From Haemophilus sputorum CCUG 13788 (GTDB lineage: Bacteria > Pseudomonadota > Gammaproteobacteria > Enterobacterales > Pasteurellaceae): 64,000 nucleotides of DNA. Shown one piece after another: positions 17,162-24,570 of this stretch (its first letter is position 1; every line of letters begins with the position of its first letter). The stretch is taken from contig NZ_AFNK01000007.1 in the NCBI RefSeq assembly GCF_000238795.1, positions 185,327 through 249,326 on the forward strand, read 5' to 3'. A program made the position numbers and the translations under genes. The notes under the pieces were generated by a model. It had not been told where the DNA came from. It saw nothing but the letters and a program-made list of their open reading frames with translations, and made no database searches.

Positions 17162-17935
17162 ATGACGACCTTAGCAGAAATCCTACTTACCATAAAATTG
17201 CAGAATGCGCTCTTTATTGACCCCAAACGCATTCGATTGCTTAAAGAAATTCAGGCTTGTGGTTCAATTAACCAAGCAGCAAAGAATGCTCAAGTGAGTT
17301 ATAAAAGCGCATGGGATCATCTAGAAGCCATGAATAACATTAGCCCAAAACCACTGTTAGAAAGAAATATTGGTGGGAAAAATGGGGGTGGGACGTCATT
17401 AACTCCCTACGCAAAACGCCTGTTACAACTCTATGATTTACTTGAAAAAACGCAGGCGCATGCTTTTGAAATTCTACAAGATGAATCTATTCCACTTGAT
17501 AGCTTGCTTGCTGCCACGAATAAATTCTCTCTGCAAAGTAGTGCTCGTAATCAATTTGTGGGTAAAGTGAGTAAACTAGCGTTAAAAGCCAACTATTGTT
17601 TGGTAGAAGTTTCTATTGCTGAACTCTCTCACCCATTACAAGTGTCTATTACCTCGCGTAGTGCAGAACGTTTAGGCCTATCTTTAGGCAAAGAAGTCGT
17701 CGCTATGTTTAAAGCCCCATGGTTAAACATTCAGGATAAAGCTGAAGAAAATATTGCTAATCAGTTCCCTGCTACGATTATTTCTATTTCGCCAGAAGAG
17801 GTATTGCTCAAGCCAGAAGGCAGTGACACAATACTTTGTGCAAGCTTAAAAAACGGCTCATTTTGGCAAGTAGGACAAGCAGTTTGGGTTAAGGTGGCAC
17901 CAGAACAAATCATTTTAGCAACCTTAGTTACATAA
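17162..17935 (+). CDS. modE: Molybdate-responsive transcriptional regulator ModE
   Basis: Regulator that binds molybdate and represses the modABC uptake genes. The N-terminal winged helix (about residues 20-80) has the ModE pattern A-C-G-S-I-N-Q-A-A-K and S-Y-K-S-A-W-D-H-L. The C-terminal half holds two TOBE/Mop-type molybdate-binding domains, the first starting at S-A-R-N-Q-F-V-G-K-V (about 125), the second around 190-255. The length of 257 residues is normal. No molybdate uptake genes lie beside it in this window. A Fur-like half-site (GAGAATGATT) about 30 bases upstream is noted but not convincing. Confidence 0.93.
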   Translation: MTTLAEILLTIKLQNALFIDPKRIRLLKEIQACGSINQAAKNAQVSYKSAWDHLEAMNNISPKPLLERNIGGKNGGGTSLTPYAKRLLQLYDLLEKTQAHAFEILQDESIPLDSLLAATNKFSLQSSARNQFVGKVSKLALKANYCLVEVSIAELSHPLQVSITSRSAERLGLSLGKEVVAMFKAPWLNIQDKAEENIANQFPATIISISPEEVLLKPEGSDTILCASLKNGSFWQVGQAVWVKVAPEQIILATLVT

Positions 17936-18060
17936 GTTTTTAAATGTAGGCAAAGTCTTGGTCGAGGGATTACAGATAGTAAACGGAATATGAAAATGCA
18001 AAACTGAGATACGATTTTGGTTTTTGAAGCCAAATAATCATCTATCAATCTAAGGTGGGG

Positions 18061-18678
18061 TTATCCCACCTTATTTTTTAATGCTAAACGGAATGTACCA
18101 ATCCCGCTTTTTAATACCAGAATACTTAATATCATACTTGCTAGTGAATCAACCCATAACCATCCCATAAAATAGGCGCTTAGTCCCGAAAGAATGGCAA
18201 TAATGGAGCCAAATAAATCGGTTAGTACATGCAGATAAGCCGCTTTGATATTGAGATTATCATGATCACTGTTCAACATCATCTTTGCAACGAGAAGATT
18301 TACCAATAATCCTAAAGATGCCACCCCAAGCATCGGTAATGCTATCATCTCGATGGGATTTTGCCAGCGTTGAATCGCTTCAACTAAAATCATCAATGCC
18401 ACAACAATCAATGAGCCGCTATTAAGTAGGGCAATGTATCGTTGTTTTTGAGCGGATAGAAACAACGCTAACAAGGCTAAAAATAACGATAAGCTATCAT
18501 TTGCCATGTGTCCCGCATCAGCCATGAGTGCCAAACTGTTAAACCAATAGCCGCCAACAAATTCGGCAACCATAAAGCCGGTAATGATGGCAAAACTGAG
18601 CGCTAAGATTTTTTTATCTTGTGGAATATGTTCATGAGATGAATGGTCATGATGTTCATGGGAACGGTGGTCGGACAT
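18061..18678 (-). CDS. Short cation diffusion facilitator (metal exporter)
   Basis: CDF-family metal/H+ antiporter expected to export Zn2+ or a similar divalent ion. Five to six membrane helices are present with the site residues A-D-A-G-H-x-x-x-D in helix 2 (about residues 50-60) and H-V-L-T-D in helix 5. The N-terminus is His-rich (S-H-E-H-H-D-H-S-S-H-E-H). The protein ends directly after helix 6, at 205 residues, so it lacks the roughly 100-residue cytoplasmic metal-binding domain of typical CDFs. ATG 18678 has GAGGAG before it; an ATG four codons upstream overlaps that site. It is controlled by the divergent MerR regulator through the 19-bp-spacer promoter. Confidence 0.88.
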   Translation of the reverse strand: MSDHRSHEHHDHSSHEHIPQDKKILALSFAIITGFMVAEFVGGYWFNSLALMADAGHMANDSLSLFLALLALFLSAQKQRYIALLNSGSLIVVALMILVEAIQRWQNPIEMIALPMLGVASLGLLVNLLVAKMMLNSDHDNLNIKAAYLHVLTDLFGSIIAILSGLSAYFMGWLWVDSLASMILSILVLKSGIGTFRLALKNKVG

Positions 18679-18715
18679 AATGCTCCTCATTGTGTTTTTA
18701 ATTAACTTGAGGTAA

Positions 18716-18746
18716 AGTATAAAGTCCGTAGGAACTACAAGGTCAA
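18716..18746 (-). promoter_or_regulatory. MerR-type promoter with 19-bp spacer for the metal exporter
   Basis: On the minus strand TTGACC (18746-18741) and TATACT (18721-18716) are separated by 19 bp, the long spacer diagnostic of MerR-activated promoters. An imperfect dyad (CTTGTAG-TTC-CTACGGA) fills the spacer, where the regulator would bind and twist the DNA. Confidence 0.85.
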
Positions 18747-18763
18747 GGCTTGATTTTAAAAAA

Positions 18764-19147
18764 ATGAAGATTCACGAACTCAGCAAACAAAGCGGTATTC
18801 ATTTAGAAACCATTCGTTATTATGAAAAAATGGGTTTAATGCCGGAGCCTAAACGGCTGGCAAATGGTTATCGAGATTATGATGAAGCCAGTTTGAAGCA
18901 ATTAAAATTTATTAAAACCTGCCGAACGTTAGATTTTAGTTTGGCCGAAATTAAGTATTTTAATGCATTGAAAACTCAGCAGTCTCAACATTGCGAAGTG
19001 GATAGCATGTTGGCGAAGCGTTTGGTTTCGGTTGAGGAAAAAATTGCCGAACTGACCGAAATTAAACATTTCCTACAAAGTTTAATTACCGAAGATGATC
19101 ATCAAGCCGCAGATTGTAAAGCAATGGCAGAATTGGAAAAAGCTTGA
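18764..19147 (+). CDS. MerR-family metal-responsive regulator
   Basis: Dimeric activator that untwists a long-spacer promoter on binding metal. The N-terminal winged helix has I-H-L-E-T-I-R-Y-Y-E-K-M-G-L-M-P (12-27). A coiled-coil dimerisation helix occupies about residues 78-108. Metal ligands are Cys77 in Q-H-C-E-V-D and Cys118 near the C-terminus, next to an E-D-D-H segment. CadR/PbrR-like proteins have a third cysteine near 112, which here is replaced by Asp/His, so zinc is a plausible signal (inferred). It is divergent from the short CDF exporter and ends 45 bp before the insertion sequence. Confidence 0.9.
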   Translation: MKIHELSKQSGIHLETIRYYEKMGLMPEPKRLANGYRDYDEASLKQLKFIKTCRTLDFSLAEIKYFNALKTQQSQHCEVDSMLAKRLVSVEEKIAELTEIKHFLQSLITEDDHQAADCKAMAELEKA

Positions 19148-19166
19148 AAACTGAGATGATATTTCA

Positions 19167-19192
19167 CAAGCGGTCAGATTTTTAGAATTTTT
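19167..19192. terminator. Left half of an uptake-signal terminator split by an insertion sequence
   Basis: ACAAGCGGTCAGATTTT here is complementary to AAAATCTGACCGCTTG at 20302-20317. Without the intervening element the two halves would form a 15-bp stem with a T-rich side, serving the convergent merR-type gene and upp. GAATTTTT (19185-19192) is the left copy of the target duplication. Confidence 0.75.
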
Positions 19193-19218
19193 GGCATAGT
19201 AGACAAAATAGTTGCTAA
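19193..19218 (+). repeat. Left terminal inverted repeat of the IS
   Basis: 26 bp, identical to the reverse complement of 20256-20281; begins GGCATAGTAGACAAAA. Confidence 0.95.
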
Positions 19219-19232
19219 TCCGTCAAAATCTA

Positions 19233-19260
19233 TGCCATGTGGACAAAACAGTTGCTAATG
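19233..19260 (+). repeat. Subterminal copy of the IS end motif
   Basis: GCCATGTGGACAAAACAGTT is followed by GCTAATG and repeats the terminal motif with four to five changes, exactly 40 bp from it. Its end also forms the left arm of the hairpin at 19250-19285. Confidence 0.85.
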
Positions 19261-19290
19261 TTTATTTTTTAAAATATTAGCAACTCTTTT
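19250..19290. terminator. Hairpin at the transposase 3' end
   Basis: AGTTGCTAAT (19250-19259) pairs with ATTAGCAACT (19276-19285), followed by CTTTTTATTT on the plus strand. It overlaps the transposase stop codon and could stop transcription entering from the merR side. Confidence 0.7.
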
Positions 19291-20204
19291 TATTTAAAAA
19301 ATCCTTTATAAACATAACTTTACGTTTTTTCGTTAATCCATTATGATTATTTAATTGACGCTTTAGATATTTAAATAATCCCTCTAGCCTATTTGTTGTA
19401 TTTTCTATATTCATTTCAGTATGCTTTTCAAAGGTAAATAAATAATTCATATAATACTTCAAACTGGCATAAGCCCCTCTTACATTTCTATGTTTATAAG
19501 GAAAATAGCCTTTTTCATTTCCTTTATCACTTCTTTCTTTTAAAAAATCCTCATGCTTTATAAACCAAGCATATAAACGACGATAAAAGTCATTTTTTGA
19601 ACTTTTTACCAATGATTTCGCAATTATTTTCAATTCTTTACCCGCTTGTGACTGATGTTTTTTCCTTAATTTTCGCATCACAATCGAGACCATATGAAAC
19701 TGACACATCTGCACAGGAGTATTAAATAGCTCTTTCATTAGACCTCGCCTACCATCACAAGTAATTGATTGAATTATATAGCCTTTTTCTCTTAATCTAT
19801 TTAATGCAAGTTTATAGTAGATATCTTTTTCCGTCCTTACAAAATGATATGAAACGACTTTATCTGTTTTTGAATCCATCATCACTAAAACACCAGAATA
19901 ACGATGAAAAAAGGTCGTATCCATAATGATATTAAGGTATCGATTTTTAGGCTGATTTAAAGATGTTTTAGGGGCTTTATCAATATATCGTCGTATGGTT
20001 CTAACTGAACACTGATATTTTATCGCGAGCTGTTGATAGGTTTGTTTTCCAGAGGTGTAATCAGCCCAAATTTTAATAGGATCTAATTTGTTTTTTAGGA
20101 TAAATGTTTTATGGCATTGATTACAAAAATAACGTTGGGCATTATTTTGCTTACCATGTTTCTTTATTCTTGCACTTTGGCAAAATGGACAGTTTTTTGT
20201 TCAT
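19277..20204 (-). pseudogene. IS256-like transposase, frameshifted at codon 3-4
   Basis: DDE transposase of the Zn-binding IS256 variant. Restored, it would have about 308 residues: an N-terminal zinc ribbon (C-P-F-C then C-N-Q-C-H), an HTH-like region, then the catalytic part with D-T-T-F-F, C-D-G-R-R-G and N-R-L-E-G-L as the likely D, D and E, and C-Q-F-H-M. The only plausible ATG (20204) reads ATG-AAC-A6-C and enters the wrong frame; five instead of six A residues would join it to the 305-codon frame below. As it stands only an internal ATG at 19924 is open, giving a 215-residue piece without the zinc ribbon. Slippage on A6 or a sequencing error could restore it. Confidence 0.8.
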
Positions 20205-20217
20205 ATTTCAAAAATAG

Positions 20218-20250
20218 GGCTTAAAGCCTTGTACTATAAGGCTTTAAGCC
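20218..20250. repeat. Perfect 13-bp hairpin inside the IS right end
   Basis: GGCTTAAAGCCTT and AAGGCTTTAAGCC flank a 7-base loop, with T-runs on both outer sides (TTTTT on each strand). It lies just upstream of the transposase ATG and probably blocks read-through transcription or translation, as in other insertion sequences. Confidence 0.8.
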
Positions 20251-20255
20251 ACTTT

Positions 20256-20281
20256 TTAGCAACTATTTTGTCTACTATGCC
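20256..20281 (-). repeat. Right terminal inverted repeat of the IS
   Basis: 26 bp, ends in CTACTATGCC on the plus strand; exact match to the left repeat. Confidence 0.95.
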
Positions 20282-20317
20282 GAATTTTTTGCAAATTCAT
20301 CACAAAATCTGACCGCT
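20282..20317. terminator. Right half of the split uptake-signal terminator
   Basis: GAATTTTT (20282-20289) is the second target duplication; AAAATCTGACCGCTTG (20302-20317) is the inverted uptake signal matching 19168-19183. upp ends 16 bp further on. Confidence 0.75.
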
Positions 20318-20332
20318 TGCTATCAGGAAGAA

Positions 20333-20959
20333 TTATTTTGTTCCGAAGATTTTATCGCCTGCATCACCTAAACCAGGAACAATATAGCCGTGTTCATTTA
20401 AGTGGCTATCGATTGATGCGGTATAAAGCTCAATATCTGGATGTGAATTTTTTAATGCTTCAATCCCTTCAGGCGCTGCCACTAACACCAATACTTTAAT
20501 ATGCTTACAACCTGCATCTTTAAGCAAATCAATAGTAGCAATCATCGAACCGCCAGTTGCTAACATCGGATCTACGATAATGGCTAAACGCTCTTCCACA
20601 TCGTTAGCTAATTTTTTGAAATATGGAACTGGTTGCAAAGTTTCTTCATCACGGTAGATACCCACTACGCTAATACGCGCGCTTGGAATATGCTCTAACA
20701 CCCCATCCATCATTCCAAGACCTGCACGTAAAATTGGTACCACAGTCACTTTTTTGCCTTTGATACGATTCACCGCAACCTTGCCACACCAACCATCAAT
20801 TTCTACTAATTCGGTTTCCAAATCTTTAGTTGCTTCATAAGTTAACAAGCTACCTACTTCTGTCGCTAATTCACGGAAATCTTTAGTGCTAATGTCTGCT
20901 GCACGCATTAACCCTAATTTATGTTGAACAAGCGGGTGTTTTACCTCAACAATTTTCAT
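20333..20959 (-). CDS. upp: Uracil phosphoribosyltransferase
   Basis: Salvage enzyme that makes UMP from uracil and PRPP in the cytoplasm. The 208-residue sequence has the PRPP-binding loop D-P-M-L-A-T-G-G-S (about 131-139) and the uracil-binding C-terminal G-L-G-D-A-G-D (about 198-204), both hallmarks. AAGGAG lies 7 bases before the ATG. It begins 12 bp after fadD ends and is probably the last gene of an rseC-fadD-upp transcript. Its 3' terminator has been interrupted by the insertion sequence, so transcripts now run into IS DNA, where internal hairpins may stop them. Confidence 0.97.
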   Translation of the reverse strand: MKIVEVKHPLVQHKLGLMRAADISTKDFRELATEVGSLLTYEATKDLETELVEIDGWCGKVAVNRIKGKKVTVVPILRAGLGMMDGVLEHIPSARISVVGIYRDEETLQPVPYFKKLANDVEERLAIIVDPMLATGGSMIATIDLLKDAGCKHIKVLVLVAAPEGIEALKNSHPDIELYTASIDSHLNEHGYIVPGLGDAGDKIFGTK

Positions 20960-20971
20960 ATTTGACTCCTT

Positions 20972-22660
20972 TTATTTGGTTGAATTGAGTTTTGCGATCT
21001 CTTCATCACGTAAAACTCGGCGTAAAATTTTACCTACGTTAGTTTTTGGTAATTCATCTCTAAATTCAATATCTTTCGGAATTTTATAACCCGTTAAATA
21101 TTGACGACAATAATTACGTAATTCTTCTCGGGTTAAACTTTCATCTTTTTTAGTCACGAAAATCTTAACCGTTTCGCCAGAAACAGGATGCGGCACACCA
21201 ATCGCTACCACTTCACCCACTTTCGGATTATGCGCAACCACATCTTCAATTTCGTTCGGATAAACATTAAAGCCAGAGACAATAATCATATCCTTTTTAC
21301 GATCGACAATACGTAAATTCAGATCTTCACCCATCACAACAATATCACCGGTTGCCATCCAACCATCAGTTAACACTTCGGCACTATCTTCTGGTCGGTT
21401 CCAATAGCCTTGCATCACTTGCGGGCCTTTAACCCACAATTCGCCACGCTCGCCTAACGGCACATCATTACCTTGTTCATCCACAATACGAATATCCGTA
21501 TTCGGCACTGGCACACCAATTGAGCCATTATGCTCAGTTGCATCATTTCTCGCAGCTGCAATGATTGGCGAACATTCTGTCATTCCATATCCTTCAATAA
21601 TATGAGAACCCGTTGTATCAAACCAACGTTTTGCTACGGCACTTTGAATAGAGGCACCACCACCTACGCTTAATCGAAGAGATGAAAAATCCACTTCTTT
21701 AAAATGTTCATTATTTAATAGCGCGTTAAATAGCGTATTTACACCTGTAATCGCCACACAACGGTATCTTTTCAGCTCTTTAATAAAACTTGGAATATCG
21801 CGCGGGTTGGTAATCAATAAGCCCGTAATACCTAACTCAATAAATAATAGGCAGTTAATTGTTAAAGCAAAAATATGATACAAAGGCAGTGGAATCACCG
21901 CGACGCCATCTTTTACGCCTCTAAGTAATGGTTCTCCTACCCATTTAGCTTGAGCAATGTTAGCGACAATGTTGGCATGGCTTAGCATTGCACCTTTTGC
22001 AACGCCTGTTGTACCGCCAGTATATTGTAAGAAAGCGAGATCACTTGATTGTAGTTGAGGTTTAACATATTGGCGTTGTTTACCAATACTTAATGCCTCA
22101 CGAAAGCTTACTGCGTGTGGAAGTTTATATTTCGGTACTAATTTTTTGATATATTTTACGACAAAATTAACTAGAGTGCGTTTACCGAAAGAAAGTTGGT
22201 CACCCATACGAGTTAAAATAACGTGCTGAATACCTGTTTCAAACACGACTTTTTCTAGTGTCGCAGCGAAGTTAGAAATGATTACAATGGCTTTTGCACC
22301 ACTGTCGTTAAGTTGATGAGCTAATTCACGTGGCGTATAAAGTGGATTAACATTTACCACAACTAAACCTGCACGTAATGCGCCAAATAAGGCTATCGGA
22401 TATTGCAATAAATTCGGCATCATTAAGGCGATACGATCGCCTTTTTCTAAACGTAATTCATTTTGTAAATAAGCCGCAAATGCTCGACTACGCTCTTCTA
22501 ATTTACGAAAAGTTAAAACTTTTCCCATATTGATATATGCTGGAATATCTGGGTGGCGACGAACTGCCTGCTCAAATAACTCAACTAACGATTCATATTG
22601 GTTTACATCAATAGTTTTTTCCGCGCCCGGCGGATAATTATCAAACCAAATTTTATCCAT
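20972..22660 (-). CDS. fadD: Long-chain-fatty-acid--CoA ligase
   Basis: Acyl-CoA synthetase that activates long-chain fatty acids with ATP and CoA at the inner membrane. The 562-residue ANL-superfamily enzyme has the AMP motif [11 protein letters not shown] (about 213-223), the family motif G-Y-G-M-T-E-C-S-P (about 356-364), W-M-A-T-G-D near 432, and a C-terminal catalytic Lys in [14 protein letters not shown] is 8 bases upstream of the ATG. It is flanked closely by rseC (10 bp) and upp (12 bp). No FadR-like operator was recognised. Confidence 0.96.
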   Translation of the reverse strand: MDKIWFDNYPPGAEKTIDVNQYESLVELFEQAVRRHPDIPAYINMGKVLTFRKLEERSRAFAAYLQNELRLEKGDRIALMMPNLLQYPIALFGALRAGLVVVNVNPLYTPRELAHQLNDSGAKAIVIISNFAATLEKVVFETGIQHVILTRMGDQLSFGKRTLVNFVVKYIKKLVPKYKLPHAVSFREALSIGKQRQYVKPQLQSSDLAFLQYTGGTTGVAKGAMLSHANIVANIAQAKWVGEPLLRGVKDGVAVIPLPLYHIFALTINCLLFIELGITGLLITNPRDIPSFIKELKRYRCVAITGVNTLFNALLNNEHFKEVDFSSLRLSVGGGASIQSAVAKRWFDTTGSHIIEGYGMTECSPIIAAARNDATEHNGSIGVPVPNTDIRIVDEQGNDVPLGERGELWVKGPQVMQGYWNRPEDSAEVLTDGWMATGDIVVMGEDLNLRIVDRKKDMIIVSGFNVYPNEIEDVVAHNPKVGEVVAIGVPHPVSGETVKIFVTKKDESLTREELRNYCRQYLTGYKIPKDIEFRDELPKTNVGKILRRVLRDEEIAKLNSTK

Positions 22661-22670
22661 TACTGTGCTC

Positions 22671-23102
22671 CTAAGACACTTTTCCTAAAAAAACAGGCGT
22701 AATGTTTGCCTGCTGTTTATGATTTATTCTTTTTTTAACGCCCCAGAAAGCGCAAACGGTCGAAATTAACATACAACTTGCAACTGCTAGCTCATTCTTA
22801 AATACAGCAGAAAAAATTATTGCAGAGAGAATTAACACCAGCAGAGGCACACCATAAATCCACATAACGCCATTAAGCAACGTCGTTTCCGACAAACCTA
22901 GCTCGATACGATCACCAGGTTTTAATGGCTCATTTACGGTTAATTCAAATTGAGGGGCAGTTTTTTCACCAGCAAGAGCAGATAACGCTTTTGTTCCACA
23001 ACCTTTTTGTGCAGCACAGCTACCACAAGCACTTTTAGCAGAACATTGAACTTGCGCAATGCCATTTTCATAATGCACAACTGTGGCTATCTCGACTAAC
23101 AT
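22671..23102 (-). CDS. rseC: SoxR-reducing/sigma-E modulating protein RseC
   Basis: Inner-membrane protein linked to reduction of the SoxR iron-sulfur cluster and to envelope stress signalling. Residues 20-37 hold a cysteine cluster, C-x5-C-G-S-C-x5-C-G, a likely metal-cluster motif. A beta-rich cytoplasmic part follows, then two membrane helices (about 78-98 and 101-122). The length is 143 residues. In E. coli it ends the rpoE-rseA-rseB-rseC operon. Here it lies after rseA, but a terminator and 143 bp intervene, and it is joined tightly to fadD. AAGGAG precedes the ATG. Confidence 0.92.
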   Translation of the reverse strand: MLVEIATVVHYENGIAQVQCSAKSACGSCAAQKGCGTKALSALAGEKTAPQFELTVNEPLKPGDRIELGLSETTLLNGVMWIYGVPLLVLILSAIIFSAVFKNELAVASCMLISTVCAFWGVKKRINHKQQANITPVFLGKVS

Positions 23103-23193
23103 CCGCTTACTCCTTGATGGCTAAATCCATTCAAAAAATTGGTTAATTTTACCAAACTTTCCAGAATATTTCGCTAATAACCGAAAATATCCA

Positions 23194-23224
23194 TAAAAAA
23201 AGCTACTCAATAGAGTAGCTTTTA
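23194..23224 (-). terminator. Terminator after rseA
   Basis: Stem AGCTACTC/GAGTAGCT with a 4-base loop and, on the minus strand, a run of seven T residues. It separates rpoE-rseA from rseC-fadD-upp. Confidence 0.9.
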
Positions 23225-23245
23225 AACATATATAATCTTTCTCGT

Positions 23246-23824
23246 TTATTTTTGCGGTTGTTCAACAGGTTGATTTGCGGAGGTTTGAGCTTTCGCCTTT
23301 TCCTCATTACTTAATTCAGCATGTTGTGCAGTACGAGTTGGTTCAATTGATTGATTATTCATTATCATTTGAACGCGTTGTTCTTGTTGCGCTAATTTTT
23401 CTGGCGTTGCTAAGTCTTTTGCTGGTGCATTATAACTTACTGCTTCAACACCATTACTAAATGGTTCAGTTACTAATGCTGGAGTAGCATTTGCCATTTC
23501 ATTTTGTTGATTAACATAATTCACGCCAAATACAGCAACTAAACAAACCGAAGCTGCAATACCAGCTTGCATCAGTGGCACACTCCAACGTTTTAATTTA
23601 ACCAATAAACCTCTTGGTTTCGCTTCAATCGTTTCTTCTTCAATTAAAGCAGCCATTTTTTCTGAGAAATCTGCACCTAAAATCATCTCTTCGCCTTGCA
23701 TTACATTGCGAATTGCATGATAGCTTGCCCATTTTTGCTGTAAGTCTGAAGATTTAACAAGTTCTTGTGCAAAACCAGTTTCTTCTCCATCCATATAAGC
23801 CGAAAGGCGTTCATTTTGTTGCAT
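23246..23824 (-). CDS. rseA: Anti-sigma-E factor RseA
   Basis: Membrane-spanning inhibitor of RpoE. The N-terminal cytoplasmic anti-sigma domain (residues 1-75) begins Q-Q-N-E-R-L-S-A-Y-M-D-G-E. One membrane helix spans about 98-117, and the rest is a periplasmic tail, Gln-rich near its end. The length of 192 residues runs from ATG 23824, which has GGAG 8 bases upstream; an upstream in-frame ATG adds 8 residues that do not align. It lies 47 bp after rpoE in the same direction. The usual periplasmic partner gene rseB does not follow. Confidence 0.93.
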   Translation of the reverse strand: MQQNERLSAYMDGEETGFAQELVKSSDLQQKWASYHAIRNVMQGEEMILGADFSEKMAALIEEETIEAKPRGLLVKLKRWSVPLMQAGIAASVCLVAVFGVNYVNQQNEMANATPALVTEPFSNGVEAVSYNAPAKDLATPEKLAQQEQRVQMIMNNQSIEPTRTAQHAELSNEEKAKAQTSANQPVEQPQK

Positions 23825-23871
23825 AAATAACTCCAAATTTACTTTCAATTTTTGCTGGCTTAATGCAGCAC

Positions 23872-24450
23872 TTAACCTTGATTAATAAGCGGATTGACTT
23901 TTGCATCAATCGCCTCTCTTGCTCTAAAAATTCGAGAACGAACTGTACCCACCGGACATTGCATTTCTTCTGCAATTTCCTCATAGCTTAACCCTTCTAA
24001 TTCGCGTAAGGTAATCGCGCGTTTTAGTTCTTCAGGTAAACTTTCGATGGTTTCAAATACGACACGCTTTAATTCATCCGATAACACCAAATTCTCAGGT
24101 GTATCTGCTTCACGAAGCTGTGTGCCAACCTCATAACTTTCAGCATCTTCCGCCAAAATATCTTCTCTTGGCGGGCGACGCCCTAAAGAGGTTAAATGGT
24201 TTTTTGCGGTATTCACGGCAATACGATAAAGCCATGTATAAAATGCACTTTCCCCTCGGAAAGAGTCTAATGAACGATAAGCCTTAATAAAAGACTCTTG
24301 AACAATATCAGGAATATCATCGCGTGCGACATAACGAGTTAGCAATCCTGCTACTCTATTTTGATAGCGAACAACGAGTAAATTAAATGCCTTTTTATCA
24401 CCTTTTTGTGCTCGTTCAACCAATTCTTGATCGGTTACCTGCTCACTCAT
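23872..24450 (-). CDS. rpoE: Extracytoplasmic stress sigma factor RpoE (sigma-E)
   Basis: ECF sigma factor for envelope stress genes. Region 2 (Y-Q-N-R-V-A-G-L, D-I-V-Q-E-S-F-I-K-A-Y, Y-T-W-L-Y-R-I-A-V-N-T) and region 4 (L-S-Y-E-E-I-A-E-E-M-x-C-P-x-G-T-V-R-S-R) are complete. The 192-residue form starts at ATG 24450 (M-S-E-Q-V-T-D-Q-E), matching E. coli; GGAG precedes it. An ATG 13 codons upstream opens a longer frame that is not conserved. A candidate sigma-E promoter upstream suggests autoregulation. Confidence 0.97.
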   Translation of the reverse strand: MSEQVTDQELVERAQKGDKKAFNLLVVRYQNRVAGLLTRYVARDDIPDIVQESFIKAYRSLDSFRGESAFYTWLYRIAVNTAKNHLTSLGRRPPREDILAEDAESYEVGTQLREADTPENLVLSDELKRVVFETIESLPEELKRAITLRELEGLSYEEIAEEMQCPVGTVRSRIFRAREAIDAKVNPLINQG

Positions 24451-24504
24451 GAATTTGCGCTCTCCTAAATTGACGCTTATGTGTTCCATTCATCTTACAC
24501 CTCG

Positions 24505-24531
24505 TTAGTGTGTTGGTTACAAGAAAAGTTC
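24505..24531 (-). promoter_or_regulatory. Candidate sigma-E promoter of rpoE
   Basis: On the minus strand GAACTT (24531-24526) and ACTAA (24509-24505) are separated by 16 bp. The sigma-E consensus is GAACTT-N16-TCTRA: a perfect -35 and a 4-of-5 -10. Confidence 0.65.
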
Positions 24532-24570
24532 ACAACAGCAGTAAAAAAATGTTTGAAAATTTATAATTTT

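Larger units (their letters stand above)
19193..20281 (-). mobile_element. Complete 1,089-bp insertion sequence, IS256-like (variant Zn-binding)
   Basis: Perfect 26-bp terminal inverted repeats (19193-19218 and 20256-20281, beginning GGCATAGTAGAC) are flanked by an 8-bp direct duplication, GAATTTTT (19185-19192 and 20282-20289). One transposase frame on the minus strand fills the element. The left terminus has a second, imperfect copy of the repeat motif 40 bp further in (19233-19260), a probable extra transposase site. Eight-base target duplications fit the IS256 and IS1595 groups. The domain pattern, with a zinc ribbon and C-Q-F-H-M, favours the Zn-binding IS256 variant. Clean ends and an intact duplication indicate recent insertion. 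Confidence 0.92.
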
